Positions 32,213 through 40,100 of a stretch of DNA of 64,000 bases are shown here, piece after piece; the first letter of the stretch is position 1; every line of letters starts with the position of its first letter. A program made the translations under genes and the position numbers. The notes under the pieces were generated by a model. The model was given only the letters and a program-made list of their open reading frames with translations. It did no database searches and was not told the DNA's origin. The DNA comes from Opitutia bacterium (GTDB lineage Bacteria > Verrucomicrobiota > Verrucomicrobiia > Opitutales > Opitutaceae), in the NCBI GenBank assembly GCA_016217545.1, contig JACRHT010000017.1, positions 806,001 to 870,000 of the forward strand, in the 5' to 3' direction.

Positions 32213-34854
32213 TGCGCCCGCTTTCCATACTCGCCGCCTCTCGCCATGTAGGAGCCTGCTTGCAGGCGACCCGACCCACCATCGCCCGCCCTCCCGCTCC
32301 CACCCCCGTGGCCTCGCGCTTCACTTTCCTGCTTTTCTTCGCCTCGCTCGTCGTCGCGCTCATCGCCGGCACGACCCTTCGCGCCCAGACCGTGCGCTGG
32401 GAACCCGGCGCCGGCCAGCTCGGCTACAACCAGGTCAGCGAACTCTCCCTCGTGTTCGAGGAATGCGAACCCGACGGCGCGCCGCCGGTGCCGCAAGTCG
32501 ACGGCCTGACCTTCGGCCGTCCCTCGCAAAGCAGCGAGACGCAGATGATCAACTTCAAGGTCTCGCGCCGCTTCACGCTCACCTACCCCGTTCGCCCCTC
32601 GAAGCGCTCCACGATCACGATCCCCGCGTTCACCATCCAGACCGACAAGGGCGCGCTCCGCGTCGCCCCCGCCACCTACTCCGTCGGCGACGCCACCGTC
32701 GGCAGCAGCGGCTTGTCCGTCACCGACATCTCCTCCGCCAAACTCAACATCCCGAAAAACACCTTCTGGGCCGGCGAGGTCTTTCCGATCGCCTACGAAC
32801 TCAGCGTCATCAAACGCTACTTCCACTCGCCCGCCTCCAACATCGACTGGCAACCCACGCCGCTCGTCGTCGAGGACTGGTCCAAGCCCGAGCCGAGCGA
32901 GACGATGCTCCGTGGCGAACGCCGCTTCCTCGTCACGCAGACCACGCGCGGCTACGCGAAACAGCCCGGCACCTTCACGATCAAGCCCGCGCAACAGCTC
33001 GTCAACCTCAACGTCGGCACCGTCGGCTTCGGGCTCTTCGCCCAGCAATCCGTCGAGCAACGCGTCCTCGCCACCGACCCGCTCGAGCTGACCATCAAGC
33101 CGCTCCCCGCCGGCCCGGGCGATTTCTCCGGCGCCGTCGGCACCTTTGCCCTCGTCTCCAAAGTCGTGCCCACCGCGCCCGCCGTCGGCGAGCCCGTCAC
33201 CTGGACGCTCGAACTCACCGGGCTCGGCAACTGGCCCGACATCGCCGGCCTGCCGCAACGCGAAGTCTCCAGCGACTTCTCCGTCGTGCAGCCCAAGTCC
33301 AAGCGCACGATGAAGGACAACGCGCTCTTCGAAGGTTCACTCAGCGAAGACGTCGTCCTCGTCCCCAACAAGCCCGGCACCTACAAGCTCGGCTCCGTCA
33401 AATTCACCTACTTCGACACCGCGACGAGTTCCTACAAGACGATCACCACCGAACCGGTCACGATCACCGTCGGCCCCGCCGCCGCCACGCCCGTCGCACC
33501 GCAAGCGAACGGCCCCGTGCAATTCTCGCTCAACCCGCCCGCCAACAACGCCGCCCCGACGCTGAAGCTCCCCGATCCCGTCGCGCCGACGCCGCCCGAG
33601 AACCTCCCGCGCGATCCGCTGCTCGAATCGCGTCACGGCGTCGCCCCGATGCCGACCGATCGCCTCGTCATCCTCGGTCTTCTGTCCTCCGTCCTCTGTC
33701 CTCTGTTGCTCTGGCTCACGCTCGCCGCGCAGCGTTCGCGCGCGCTCGACCCGCAGCGCCGCCGCCGCGACTCCCTCGCCGCCCTCGCCGGCGTGCTCGA
33801 CCGCATGCGCACCGTCGGACCCGACAGCAACGCGCGCAACACCCAGCTCCGCCTCTGGCAGCTCCACACCGCCGCCCTCTGGGAAATCCCGCACGCCGCA
33901 CCCGGTGCCCCGCTCGTCCAGGAAACCATCGCCGCCCGCGCCAAGGATGCCGCCGGCGCCTGGAGCGCACTCTGGAACGAAGCCGACCGCGCCCAACACA
34001 GCCGCGACGGAGCGCTGCCGCAGGACTGGCCGCTCCGCGCCGAAGGCGCCCTCCAAGCCGTGCGCATCCCCGGCTGGCCCGTGCTCTCACTGTTCGCCCC
34101 GCGGCACCTGTTGCCGTTCCTCTTCGCGCTCGTGGTCGTCTTCGCTCCGAACGTCGCCCGCGCCGATGCGCCGGCCGACTACAAGGCCGGTCGCTTCACC
34201 GCCGCCGAAAGCGCGTGGCGCAAATCAGTCTCCGCCGATCCGCGCGACTGGACGCTCCGCCACAACCTCGGCCTCGCCCTCGCGCAACAAGACCGCTGGG
34301 CCGAAGCCACCGCGCACTGGACCGCCGCATTCCTCCTCGCTCCCTCGGACGAGAACACACGCGCCGATCTCGCGCTCGGCCTGCAACGTTCCGGCATGGC
34401 GCCGCCCGAGCTCGTGGAGTTCTCCCGCGGCGAAGGCCGCCACGCCCTCGCCCGCGCCGCGTCGCCCGGCACATGGCAACTCGCCGTCCTCGCCGCCGCG
34501 CTGCTCATCGCCGCCGCGCTCTGCCTGCTCCTCTTGAACGGCTACCACCGCGTCGGCTACTGGGCGCGCCCGACCGCGCTCACCGTCGTGCTGCTCGCCA
34601 TCCTGCTCGCCGCCGCCGCCACGTTCAGCCTGCGCACCTACGGCCAGCTCGCGCAACGCGACGCCGTCCTCGTCTGGCGCGCCTCCACGCTTCGCTCGCT
34701 GCCCACCGAGGCCGACACGCAGAAAACCACCGCGCTCTCCGCCGGTTCGATCGCCATCGTCGACAAGACCTTCCTCGGCTGGAGCCGCCTGAACTTCGCC
34801 GGCGGCCAAACCGGCTGGGCGCGCACGGAAGATCTCGTCACGCTCTACCGTTAA
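32212..34854 (+). CDS. BatD fused to BatE (TPR and SH3-like C-terminus)
   Basis: 880 residues. A delayed signal peptide lies at about 38-60. The large BatD beta-rich periplasmic part (about 60-435) contains VRWEPGAGQLGYNQVSELSLVFEECEP. A membrane helix at about 485-500 leads to a cytosolic helical part. BatE-like features follow: a second signal/helix (about 630-650), one or two TPR units (GRFTAAESAWRKSVSADPRDW..., NLGLALAQQDRWAEATAHWTAAF), two helices (about 760-810) and an SH3-like end (GWSRLNFAGGQTGWARTEDL). The start overlaps the BatB stop (TAATG). Two repeats are coded in frame: the CCTGCTTGCAGG type at residues 12-20 and the GTCCTCTG type around residues 488-500. Confidence 0.85.
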   Translation: MRPLSILAASRHVGACLQATRPTIARPPAPTPVASRFTFLLFFASLVVALIAGTTLRAQTVRWEPGAGQLGYNQVSELSLVFEECEPDGAPPVPQVDGLTFGRPSQSSETQMINFKVSRRFTLTYPVRPSKRSTITIPAFTIQTDKGALRVAPATYSVGDATVGSSGLSVTDISSAKLNIPKNTFWAGEVFPIAYELSVIKRYFHSPASNIDWQPTPLVVEDWSKPEPSETMLRGERRFLVTQTTRGYAKQPGTFTIKPAQQLVNLNVGTVGFGLFAQQSVEQRVLATDPLELTIKPLPAGPGDFSGAVGTFALVSKVVPTAPAVGEPVTWTLELTGLGNWPDIAGLPQREVSSDFSVVQPKSKRTMKDNALFEGSLSEDVVLVPNKPGTYKLGSVKFTYFDTATSSYKTITTEPVTITVGPAAATPVAPQANGPVQFSLNPPANNAAPTLKLPDPVAPTPPENLPRDPLLESRHGVAPMPTDRLVILGLLSSVLCPLLLWLTLAAQRSRALDPQRRRRDSLAALAGVLDRMRTVGPDSNARNTQLRLWQLHTAALWEIPHAAPGAPLVQETIAARAKDAAGAWSALWNEADRAQHSRDGALPQDWPLRAEGALQAVRIPGWPVLSLFAPRHLLPFLFALVVVFAPNVARADAPADYKAGRFTAAESAWRKSVSADPRDWTLRHNLGLALAQQDRWAEATAHWTAAFLLAPSDENTRADLALGLQRSGMAPPELVEFSRGEGRHALARAASPGTWQLAVLAAALLIAAALCLLLLNGYHRVGYWARPTALTVVLLAILLAAAATFSLRTYGQLAQRDAVLVWRASTLRSLPTEADTQKTTALSAGSIAIVDKTFLGWSRLNFAGGQTGWARTEDLVTLYR
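32247..32270. repeat. TGTAGGAGCCTGCTTGCAGG-type repeat in the batD/E gene
   Basis: A 24-bp unit with an internal hairpin (CCTGCTTGCAGG) lies ahead of the signal peptide coding region. The right arm of the repeat at 62043-62066 is its reverse complement at 23 of 24 positions. Confidence 0.8.
33675..33710. repeat. Tandem GTCCTCTG repeat inside batD/E gene
   Basis: About four degenerate copies of GTCYTCYG/GTCCTCTG encode LGLLSSVLCPLLLW, which serves as part of a membrane helix. The same unit on the other strand lies in the vWA gene at 44251-44291. Confidence 0.75.
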
Positions 34855-34920
34855 GGTGGAACGCGTTGACCTCAACGCGTTCGAGGAGGCACGTCGTCGG
34901 CAACACTTTCGAGCGTCTTG
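34854..34920. repeat. Second copy of the GGTGGAACGCGTTGACCTC repeat
   Basis: The left arm (about 34854-34884) is almost identical to that at 3097-3126. The right arm (about 34906-34935) is diverged but still carries CTTGAGGTCAAG. It sits at the bat operon end and runs into the 3' end of the Nudix gene. Confidence 0.7.
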
Positions 34921-34923
34921 AGG

Positions 34924-35472
34924 TCAAGCCGCCCCACGCGTCTTCCGCACCATCCGCGCGATCGACTCCTCGGGATTGAGCCGCGTCGCCTCGGCCAGCG
35001 ACACCCAGGCCACATCGTGCGACTCGTCGCTGACGACCACAGGCTCGCTGCCGTCCGCCTCGATCAGGAAACGCACATCGAAATGCCAGTGCTCCGGCTC
35101 GGTCTTGCGTGCGGGGATGCGATGGCGGTCCACGTCGAAAATCTCCGCCGACACTGCGCGCACCCGCGTCAGGCCGGATTCCTCCTGCACCTCGCGCAAC
35201 GCCGCCGTAAGCAAGTCCGCCTCGCCGTCCGCGTGCCCGCCGAGCTGCACCCACAGATTGAGTTTCCGATGATGCGTCAGCAGCACGCGCGAGCGCGCCA
35301 CATCCACGACCCAAGCGGACGCCGTGAGATGCCCGTCGCGGCACGTCCGCAGCAAACAATCCGGATGCGCCGCGATGAACGGGAAATATTCCGCCAGCAT
35401 CGTCGCCTCATGTCCGGCCTCCACCCGCGCCTCGTGCCGGCGCAGCAGCGCCACCGTATCCTCGAGCGTCAT
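34924..35472 (-). CDS. Nudix hydrolase
   Basis: 182 residues. The Nudix box reads GGHADGEADLLTAALREVQEESGL and has the expected Gly, Glu and REvxEExGl residues at normal spacing, so the enzyme should be active. It hydrolyses a nucleoside-diphosphate-linked compound with Mg2+; the substrate is not predictable. About 45 residues (HEARVEAGHEATMLAEYF) precede the Nudix fold. The ATG at 35472 lies 4 bp after the LOG-family stop, so both genes form one operon. Confidence 0.88.
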   Translation of the reverse strand: MTLEDTVALLRRHEARVEAGHEATMLAEYFPFIAAHPDCLLRTCRDGHLTASAWVVDVARSRVLLTHHRKLNLWVQLGGHADGEADLLTAALREVQEESGLTRVRAVSAEIFDVDRHRIPARKTEPEHWHFDVRFLIEADGSEPVVVSDESHDVAWVSLAEATRLNPEESIARMVRKTRGAA

Positions 35473-35476
35473 GGCG

Positions 35477-36055
35477 TCAGCGCGTTTGATACCACTTCGC
35501 GTCACCCGGCTGGTGTTTCCAACCGTCGATTAGCGGGAAAACCTCCTCGATCGATTTCGCGACCGCAAATTTCCCGCGAATCGTCTCGCGCATGAAATTC
35601 TCGCTCACGATCCGGTCGAACATCCGCAGCAAGTCGTCGTAGTAGCCGTCCTGGTTGAAGATCACGATGGGCTTTTGCAGCACCTCGAGGTGCGCAAGCG
35701 TCAGGATTTCCAGCAACTCCTCCAGCGTGCCCCAGCCGCCCGGCAGCGCCAGGAAGGCATCGGCCCGCGTCTCCATGAGCATCTTCCGCTCGCGCATCGT
35801 GATCACCGAAATCAGCTCGTCCGCCTCGGTGAATTCGAGTTCGCGCGCTTTCATGAACTCCGGGATGACGCCGATCACGCGACCGCCCGCGCCCTTCGTG
35901 CCGCGCGCCACGGCGCCCATCAGGCCGGTCTTGCCGCCACCGTAGACGAGCGCCCAGCCGCGGCGGGCGATCTCGACTCCGACCTGCTCGGCCATCGACA
36001 CATACTTCGCCTCCAGCCGATCGCTCGAGGAACAGTAGACGCACAGGGACTTCAT
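35477..36055 (-). CDS. LOG-family protein (cytokinin riboside 5'-phosphate phosphoribohydrolase-like)
   Basis: 192 residues. The Rossmann-like start KSLCVYCSSSDRLEAKY, the YGGGKTGLMGAVA loop and the signature ALPGGWGTLEELLEILTLAHL are diagnostic of the LOG family (TIGR00730), once called lysine decarboxylases. LOG enzymes remove ribose 5-phosphate from nucleotides, making free bases. The pairing with a Nudix gene 4 bp downstream hints at nucleotide clean-up; this is inference. ATG 36055 is used rather than the upstream GTG/ATG that lies in a repeat. Confidence 0.9.
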   Translation of the reverse strand: MKSLCVYCSSSDRLEAKYVSMAEQVGVEIARRGWALVYGGGKTGLMGAVARGTKGAGGRVIGVIPEFMKARELEFTEADELISVITMRERKMLMETRADAFLALPGGWGTLEELLEILTLAHLEVLQKPIVIFNQDGYYDDLLRMFDRIVSENFMRETIRGKFAVAKSIEEVFPLIDGWKHQPGDAKWYQTR

Positions 36056-36065
36056 CCGCTCCTTT

Positions 36066-36150
36066 GAAACCACTAATCCTCACTAATCAGCACTAATTTT
36101 CCGGCTCGGCGCAGCTTCATCAGTGTTCATTAGTGTCCATCAGTGGTTCC
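36066..36150. repeat. Inverted repeat of CACTAATNNA units between LOG and gluQ
   Basis: The left arm (36066-36097) has three CACTAAT copies. The right arm (36119-36150) has their reverse complements (CATTAGTGTCCATCAGTGG). It matches the layout of the repeat at 1752-1820 and includes the GTG start of gluQ. Confidence 0.8.
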
Positions 36151-36979
36151 TCTTTCGTCCACCTACCGCGGCCGCCTCGCCCCTTCGCCCACGGGCTTCC
36201 TTCACCTCGGGCACGCGCGCACCTTCTGGATCGCCCACCAACGCGCGCACGCCGCCGGCGGCGAGTTGCTTCTGCGCAACGACGACCTCGACACCGCGCG
36301 CTGCCGCCCGGAATTCGTCACCGCCATGCGCGAAGACCTCACCTGGTTTGGCCTCACGTGGCGCGAGCCGATGATCTCCCAGAGCGCGCGCCTCCCGATC
36401 TACCGCGCCGCGCTCGCCCGGCTGCACGCCGGCGGCTTCATCTATCCGTGCCACCGCTCGCGCAAGGACGTGCTCGCCGCCGCCACCGCCCCGCACGAGG
36501 GCGACGAATCCGACGAGCCGCTCTACCCACCCGAGTTCCGCCCGCCCGCCGACGCGCCGCTGCCGCCGCTCACCGACCCGGTGACGGTGAACTGGCGCTT
36601 CCGCGTGCCCGACGGCGAGACGATCGCGTTCGTCGACGGCCATTTCGGTCCGCAACAGGCGGTCGCCGGCCGCGATTTCGGCGATTTCCTGGTTTGGCGA
36701 AAGGACGACGCGCCGAGCTACCAACTCGCCTGCGCCGTCGACGACGCCGACCTCGGCATCACGGAAGTCGTGCGCGGCGCCGACTTGATCAAGTCGACGT
36801 TCCGCCAGCTCCTGCTTTTCCGCGCCCTCGGCCACGCCGCGCCCGCGTTCCACCATTGCCCGCTCGTCACCGACGAAGCCGGCGTGCGCCTCGCCAAACG
36901 CCACGACGCGCTCTCGCTCCGCGCCCTGCGCGCCGCCGGCCGCACGCCGGAGGAACTCCGCGCCGGCTGGCCCGCCTAG
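36143..36979 (+). CDS. gluQ: Glutamyl-Q tRNA(Asp) synthetase
   Basis: 278 residues, with the class I synthetase fold but no anticodon-binding domain. RLAPSPTGFLHLGHART carries the HIGH-type site, LLRNDDLDTARCRPEF replaces the glutamate-binding region, and RLAKRHDA stands for KMSKS. GluQ-RS attaches glutamate to queuosine in tRNA(Asp). The zinc site of the E. coli enzyme is largely missing, since only one Cys remains (YPCHRSRKD). The start is a GTG inside an inverted repeat; the next in-frame alternative would cut the first strand. It is the last plus-strand gene before the low-GC defence pair. Confidence 0.88.
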   Translation: MVPLSSTYRGRLAPSPTGFLHLGHARTFWIAHQRAHAAGGELLLRNDDLDTARCRPEFVTAMREDLTWFGLTWREPMISQSARLPIYRAALARLHAGGFIYPCHRSRKDVLAAATAPHEGDESDEPLYPPEFRPPADAPLPPLTDPVTVNWRFRVPDGETIAFVDGHFGPQQAVAGRDFGDFLVWRKDDAPSYQLACAVDDADLGITEVVRGADLIKSTFRQLLLFRALGHAAPAFHHCPLVTDEAGVRLAKRHDALSLRALRAAGRTPEELRAGWPA

Positions 36980-37053
36980 TGCAAAGTTCCGCGACCGTAA
37001 GTGAAACGATATCTCGGCTTCCACCGATTTGGAAATCTGCCACGCTACCGCGC

Positions 37054-38307
37054 ATGTTCACCACGCTCTCGCTGACGAATTTTAAGAGCTTTCCGAAAGC
37101 GGAGCTGCAGTTCGGTCCGATCACCACGATCATTGGCGCCAACGCGACAGGGAAAAGCAACCTGCGCGACGCGCTCAAGTTCCTTCATGCCGTTGGCCGC
37201 GGTCTTACGCTGCCTGAGATTTTTGGCGGCAAGAGTGGTGTCGGCTGGCCAGGCATACGAGGCGGCGCGCCCGGAACCGTTCGCTTCGATCAGCACAGCC
37301 TAACCCTGCGAACGGTAGTCGATCAGTTCGACTATTCGGTGGAAGTATCGGTTGACAACAAGGGGCCCCTGATCGCTTCCGAAAAACTGATCGAAAACGG
37401 AAGCCTTCGTTTTGAAACATACTCGGCAGACCGAGGAATGAAGGTCCTCGATGTTCGCCTGCCCGCCGGCGGTGACTTCAGGAAAGGGCAACGAGCTACG
37501 TTTCCCTCGCATCAGCCGATGCTCTCGCAAGTGGCGGAAGCCACTTCGATCCGCGACGACTGGGCCGCAAACCGAGTCGCTAGATCAATCACGCGGCTTC
37601 GCAGTCAGCTATCCAGCATCCGCTTCATCGATTTCAACCCTGCCGCAATGCGGCAACCCTCGGTTCCAGGGGAGAAAACGATCAATGAATCCGGCGACAA
37701 TCTCAGCTCCGTCCTCCGCTACTTGGTCGAAGATCAGAACAAGGAGATTGTTTTGGCAGGATGGATCAAAGCTCTGACGCCAATGGACGTGGTCCGATTC
37801 ACCTTTGAGGAATATCCGGACGGCAAGATTCTCGCCGTTCTCGAAGAGGCTAGTGGACGGAAGGTGCCACTTTCGAGTGCTTCCGACGGAACAGTGCGTT
37901 TTCTAGGCATTCTTGCGTCCGTCATTTCACCCGAAGCTCCATCTCTGCTCTGTTTCGAAGAAATCGAAAGCGGACTGCACCCGACGCGCGTGCAATTGGT
38001 GAGCGAGTTGTTACAAAAACAGGTTTCAGACGGCAAGCCACAGGTGTTATTGACTACCCATTCACCGGCGCTGCTGGGATGGCTGGGACGAAATCACCGC
38101 GAACATGCCTATTTGGCCTATCGCCTGCCCTCCTCAGCGGACACACGCCTAAAGCCATTTCGAGAAATCCCTCACCTCGAAGACACGCTCCAAAAGTCGG
38201 AGGCCTCGCGATTGTTCGAAAGCGGATGGTTCGAAGACGCCGTATATTTTGCCGAGGGCCAGCCTTCCGAGATTTCGTTCGTGAACGAAGAGCCTCCGCA
38301 ATCGTGA
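37054..38307 (+). CDS. AAA ATPase of OLD/SMC-like type, probable defence system subunit
   Basis: 417 residues. The N-terminus LSLTNFKSFPKAELQFGPITTIIGANATGKSN holds Walker A (28-35) in the AAA_15/21 layout. The middle is a variable helical/beta insertion. Next come the signature-like PLSSASDGTVRFLGIL, Walker B LLCFEEIESGLHP (E302, E303) and the D/H-loop VLLTTHSPALLG. ATPases of this class pair with TOPRIM-like nucleases in antiphage systems. It overlaps the DUF4276-like gene by GTGA. The coding style is unlike the neighbours: AT-ending codons are common, and 38221-38280 has 33 GC of 60 against 39 of 60 in 36301-36360. This suggests horizontal transfer. Confidence 0.85.
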   Translation: MFTTLSLTNFKSFPKAELQFGPITTIIGANATGKSNLRDALKFLHAVGRGLTLPEIFGGKSGVGWPGIRGGAPGTVRFDQHSLTLRTVVDQFDYSVEVSVDNKGPLIASEKLIENGSLRFETYSADRGMKVLDVRLPAGGDFRKGQRATFPSHQPMLSQVAEATSIRDDWAANRVARSITRLRSQLSSIRFIDFNPAAMRQPSVPGEKTINESGDNLSSVLRYLVEDQNKEIVLAGWIKALTPMDVVRFTFEEYPDGKILAVLEEASGRKVPLSSASDGTVRFLGILASVISPEAPSLLCFEEIESGLHPTRVQLVSELLQKQVSDGKPQVLLTTHSPALLGWLGRNHREHAYLAYRLPSSADTRLKPFREIPHLEDTLQKSEASRLFESGWFEDAVYFAEGQPSEISFVNEEPPQS

Positions 38308-38906
38308 ATGTCTCGATCGTGTTGGAAGATTACCCGCGAGATCGCTTCATCGCGGAACTGACGCTTCAAGCCCTGTTCCAATACCTCGGCACGCGAGCGC
38401 GAGTAGCTGCGGTTCCAGAACGAATGGGGAGCGTCGAGCAAGCGATGGATACGAAGCTGTTGCTGCCGGTAATCGCCACCCGCTCTGGAATGGCTGACTT
38501 GATCTTGCTTTTGGTCGATCGCGATTGCTGCGCTCCCGACCGCCCTCGCGGTGGTGATCGCGAGCACGCACTACGCGAGTTGGAGCGCAGGGTGGAAGCA
38601 TCGGGAACACTAGGCCCAAGGTGCCACTTCATCGCCTTTCAAGCTATTGAGGAACTTGAAATCTGGCTGCTGGCCGGGTTCAACCGCCCAAACTGGAATG
38701 CCATTCGCACCGAATGCGACCCGAAGGAGACCTATTTCGAGCCGTTCGCCAAAGAGCGCCGCGTTTACGATCTGCCGGCGGAAGGACGCCACGAACTCAT
38801 GCGCGAGGCAGTCCGTCGTTACAGACGCATTCGAGTGCTTTGTCCGGAACTTCAACAGCTCGAAGAGCGAATTTCGCAGCTCCGCCTGCCCGAATTTCTT
38901 CAGTAA
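38304..38906 (+). CDS. DUF4276/TOPRIM-like effector partner of the AAA ATPase
   Basis: 200 residues from a GTG overlapping the ATPase stop. The N-terminus VSIVLEDYPRDRFIAELTLQALFQYLG fits the first strand and acidic residue of DUF4276 (TOPRIM-like) proteins. LILLLVDRDCC is the second acidic cluster (D-x-D) and FIAFQAIEELEIWLLAGF the third helix with Glu residues. Such proteins accompany AAA_21 ATPases in Abi-, PARIS- or OLD-like antiphage pairs and may be nucleases. The metal-binding pattern E...DxD is visible, so activity is plausible. The 3' end overlaps the convergent membrane-protein gene by 7 bp. Confidence 0.75.
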   Translation: MNVSIVLEDYPRDRFIAELTLQALFQYLGTRARVAAVPERMGSVEQAMDTKLLLPVIATRSGMADLILLLVDRDCCAPDRPRGGDREHALRELERRVEASGTLGPRCHFIAFQAIEELEIWLLAGFNRPNWNAIRTECDPKETYFEPFAKERRVYDLPAEGRHELMREAVRRYRRIRVLCPELQQLEERISQLRLPEFLQ

Positions 38907-39349
38907 TTCCGCCACGCCGCCGGCAGGATGGCCTCCGTGCCGATGAGGTAGTTGCGGTAATAGAGCCAGAAAATCGCCGCCCCGAGCACGGCCAGGAACG
39001 CCAGCTCGCCCACGCCGCCGCCCGCCGAGCGGCTGGTGCGCCGCAGCGATTGCACGCACCACACGACCGCCGGCGCGATCGCGAATGCCACGACCGACGC
39101 CCCGAACAGCACCGTGCCCATGATGAACAGCGTGCGCAGCAGCCCGTCCTCGATGAGCTTCGCCTTGTAGGCGATGATCTCGTTCGCGAGGTTCAGCAGC
39201 AGCAGGCAGCACGGCAGCACGTAGTATTTTTCGAGGGCGGCGGAGGCCTTCATCGGCCAAAACCACTGCCCCGCGCCCCGGGCCGCGTCGAGACCGAAGC
39301 CGCGCGCTTGCATCGCGGGCGTTTCGGATTTCAACCAAAGGCGTCCCAT
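38900..39349 (-). CDS. Membrane protein, unknown
   Basis: 149 residues from ATG 39349, but in-frame ATGs at 39313 and 39253 are also possible. Four hydrophobic helices are seen, starting at KASAALEKYYVLPCCLLLLNL and ending with AFLAVLGAAIFWLYYRNYLIG. No family is recognised. The longest start overlaps the start of the opposite FmdB-like gene by two bases, which leaves no room for either promoter; the start at 39253 (MKASAAL) is therefore attractive. Confidence 0.6.
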   Translation of the reverse strand: MGRLWLKSETPAMQARGFGLDAARGAGQWFWPMKASAALEKYYVLPCCLLLLNLANEIIAYKAKLIEDGLLRTLFIMGTVLFGASVVAFAIAPAVVWCVQSLRRTSRSAGGGVGELAFLAVLGAAIFWLYYRNYLIGTEAILPAAWRNY

Positions 39350-39599
39350 GGCCACCTACGTCTACGAAACGATCCCCGAGCAGCCCGGCGATACGCCGCG
39401 TCGTTTTGAAGTCGTCCAAAGCATGAAGGACGCTCCGCTCACGCGCGACCCGGCATCCGGCCAGCGCGTGCGCCGCGTAATCTCCGGTGGCTACGGCCTC
39501 ATGGGCGTCAGCGAGAAGTCGACGCCCGCGGCGTCCGCCACGCCCTGCGCTCCCGGCTGCGCTTGCCACGCCGGCCCGCGCATCCCGCCTGTTTCCTGA
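39348..39599 (+). CDS. FmdB-like protein lacking the zinc-ribbon cysteines
   Basis: 83 residues beginning MATYVYETI. The framework of FmdB/CxxC_CxxC_SSSS proteins is clear: xTYxYE, then RRFEVVQSMKDAPLT, and VRRVISGGYGL. The four Cys that form the zinc ribbon are replaced (IPEQPGD and DPASGQ), while a different Cys cluster lies near the end (CAPGCACHAG). The function is unknown, even for typical members. It is 2 bp upstream of the DUF5069 gene. The ATG is shared as a CATG with the opposite-strand gene. Confidence 0.7.
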   Translation: MATYVYETIPEQPGDTPRRFEVVQSMKDAPLTRDPASGQRVRRVISGGYGLMGVSEKSTPAASATPCAPGCACHAGPRIPPVS

Positions 39600-39601
39600 C
39601 C

Positions 39602-40099
39602 ATGTCCAACATCCACAACGCCTACACCGCGCCCGCCGGCGCCGCCGCCAACGCCATCTCCTTCGCCGCGCCCGATCTCACGCGCCATCCGCCCCGCAGC
39701 CCGCGCACGCGCCTCGGCGGCTACGTGCACTTGCCGCGCCTGATCGACAAGGCCCGCGCGCAGATCGCCGGCACGAACGGCGACTACCATTTCGATTGCC
39801 CGATGGACAAACGCTTCTGGGCCTTCACCGGCATCGCGCCCGAGGCGATGTTCGCCGAGGTCAAGACCGGCAAGAGCGACAGCGAACTGCTCGCCTTCGT
39901 GCAGGCCGCGGCGAAAAAGCACCCGAGCGAAGTCGCCGAGTGGTCGCGCTGGTTCGAGCAACTCACGCCGACGAACCCGGACGGCCGCGAATTCTTCAAC
40001 GATATCCACCGCAAGAACGCGCCGCAGCGCGAAGACGTCGCCACGTGGTTCGACTGGCTGGAACTTGACGACTACGTGACTTTCGGCGGCCGGCCCTGA
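39602..40099 (+). CDS. DUF5069 domain protein
   Basis: 165 residues. APDLTRHPPRSPRTRLGGYVHLPRLIDKARAQIAGTNGDYHFDCPMDKRFWAFTGI is the classic DUF5069 opening, found mostly in Verrucomicrobia and Planctomycetes. It is predicted to be soluble and mostly helical. Function is unknown. It follows the FmdB-like gene by 2 bp, so both are probably co-transcribed. The ATG at 39602 is preferred to an upstream in-frame codon at 39563, which falls in the previous gene. Confidence 0.85.
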   Translation: MSNIHNAYTAPAGAAANAISFAAPDLTRHPPRSPRTRLGGYVHLPRLIDKARAQIAGTNGDYHFDCPMDKRFWAFTGIAPEAMFAEVKTGKSDSELLAFVQAAAKKHPSEVAEWSRWFEQLTPTNPDGREFFNDIHRKNAPQREDVATWFDWLELDDYVTFGGRP

Positions 40100-40100
40100 C

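Noticed and set aside
32463-34979. 838-residue Arg-rich plus-strand frame inside the BatD/E gene
   Set aside because: Shifted reading of the same strand; Arg/Pro/His-rich without domains, while the BatD/E frame has signal peptide, helices and TPR.
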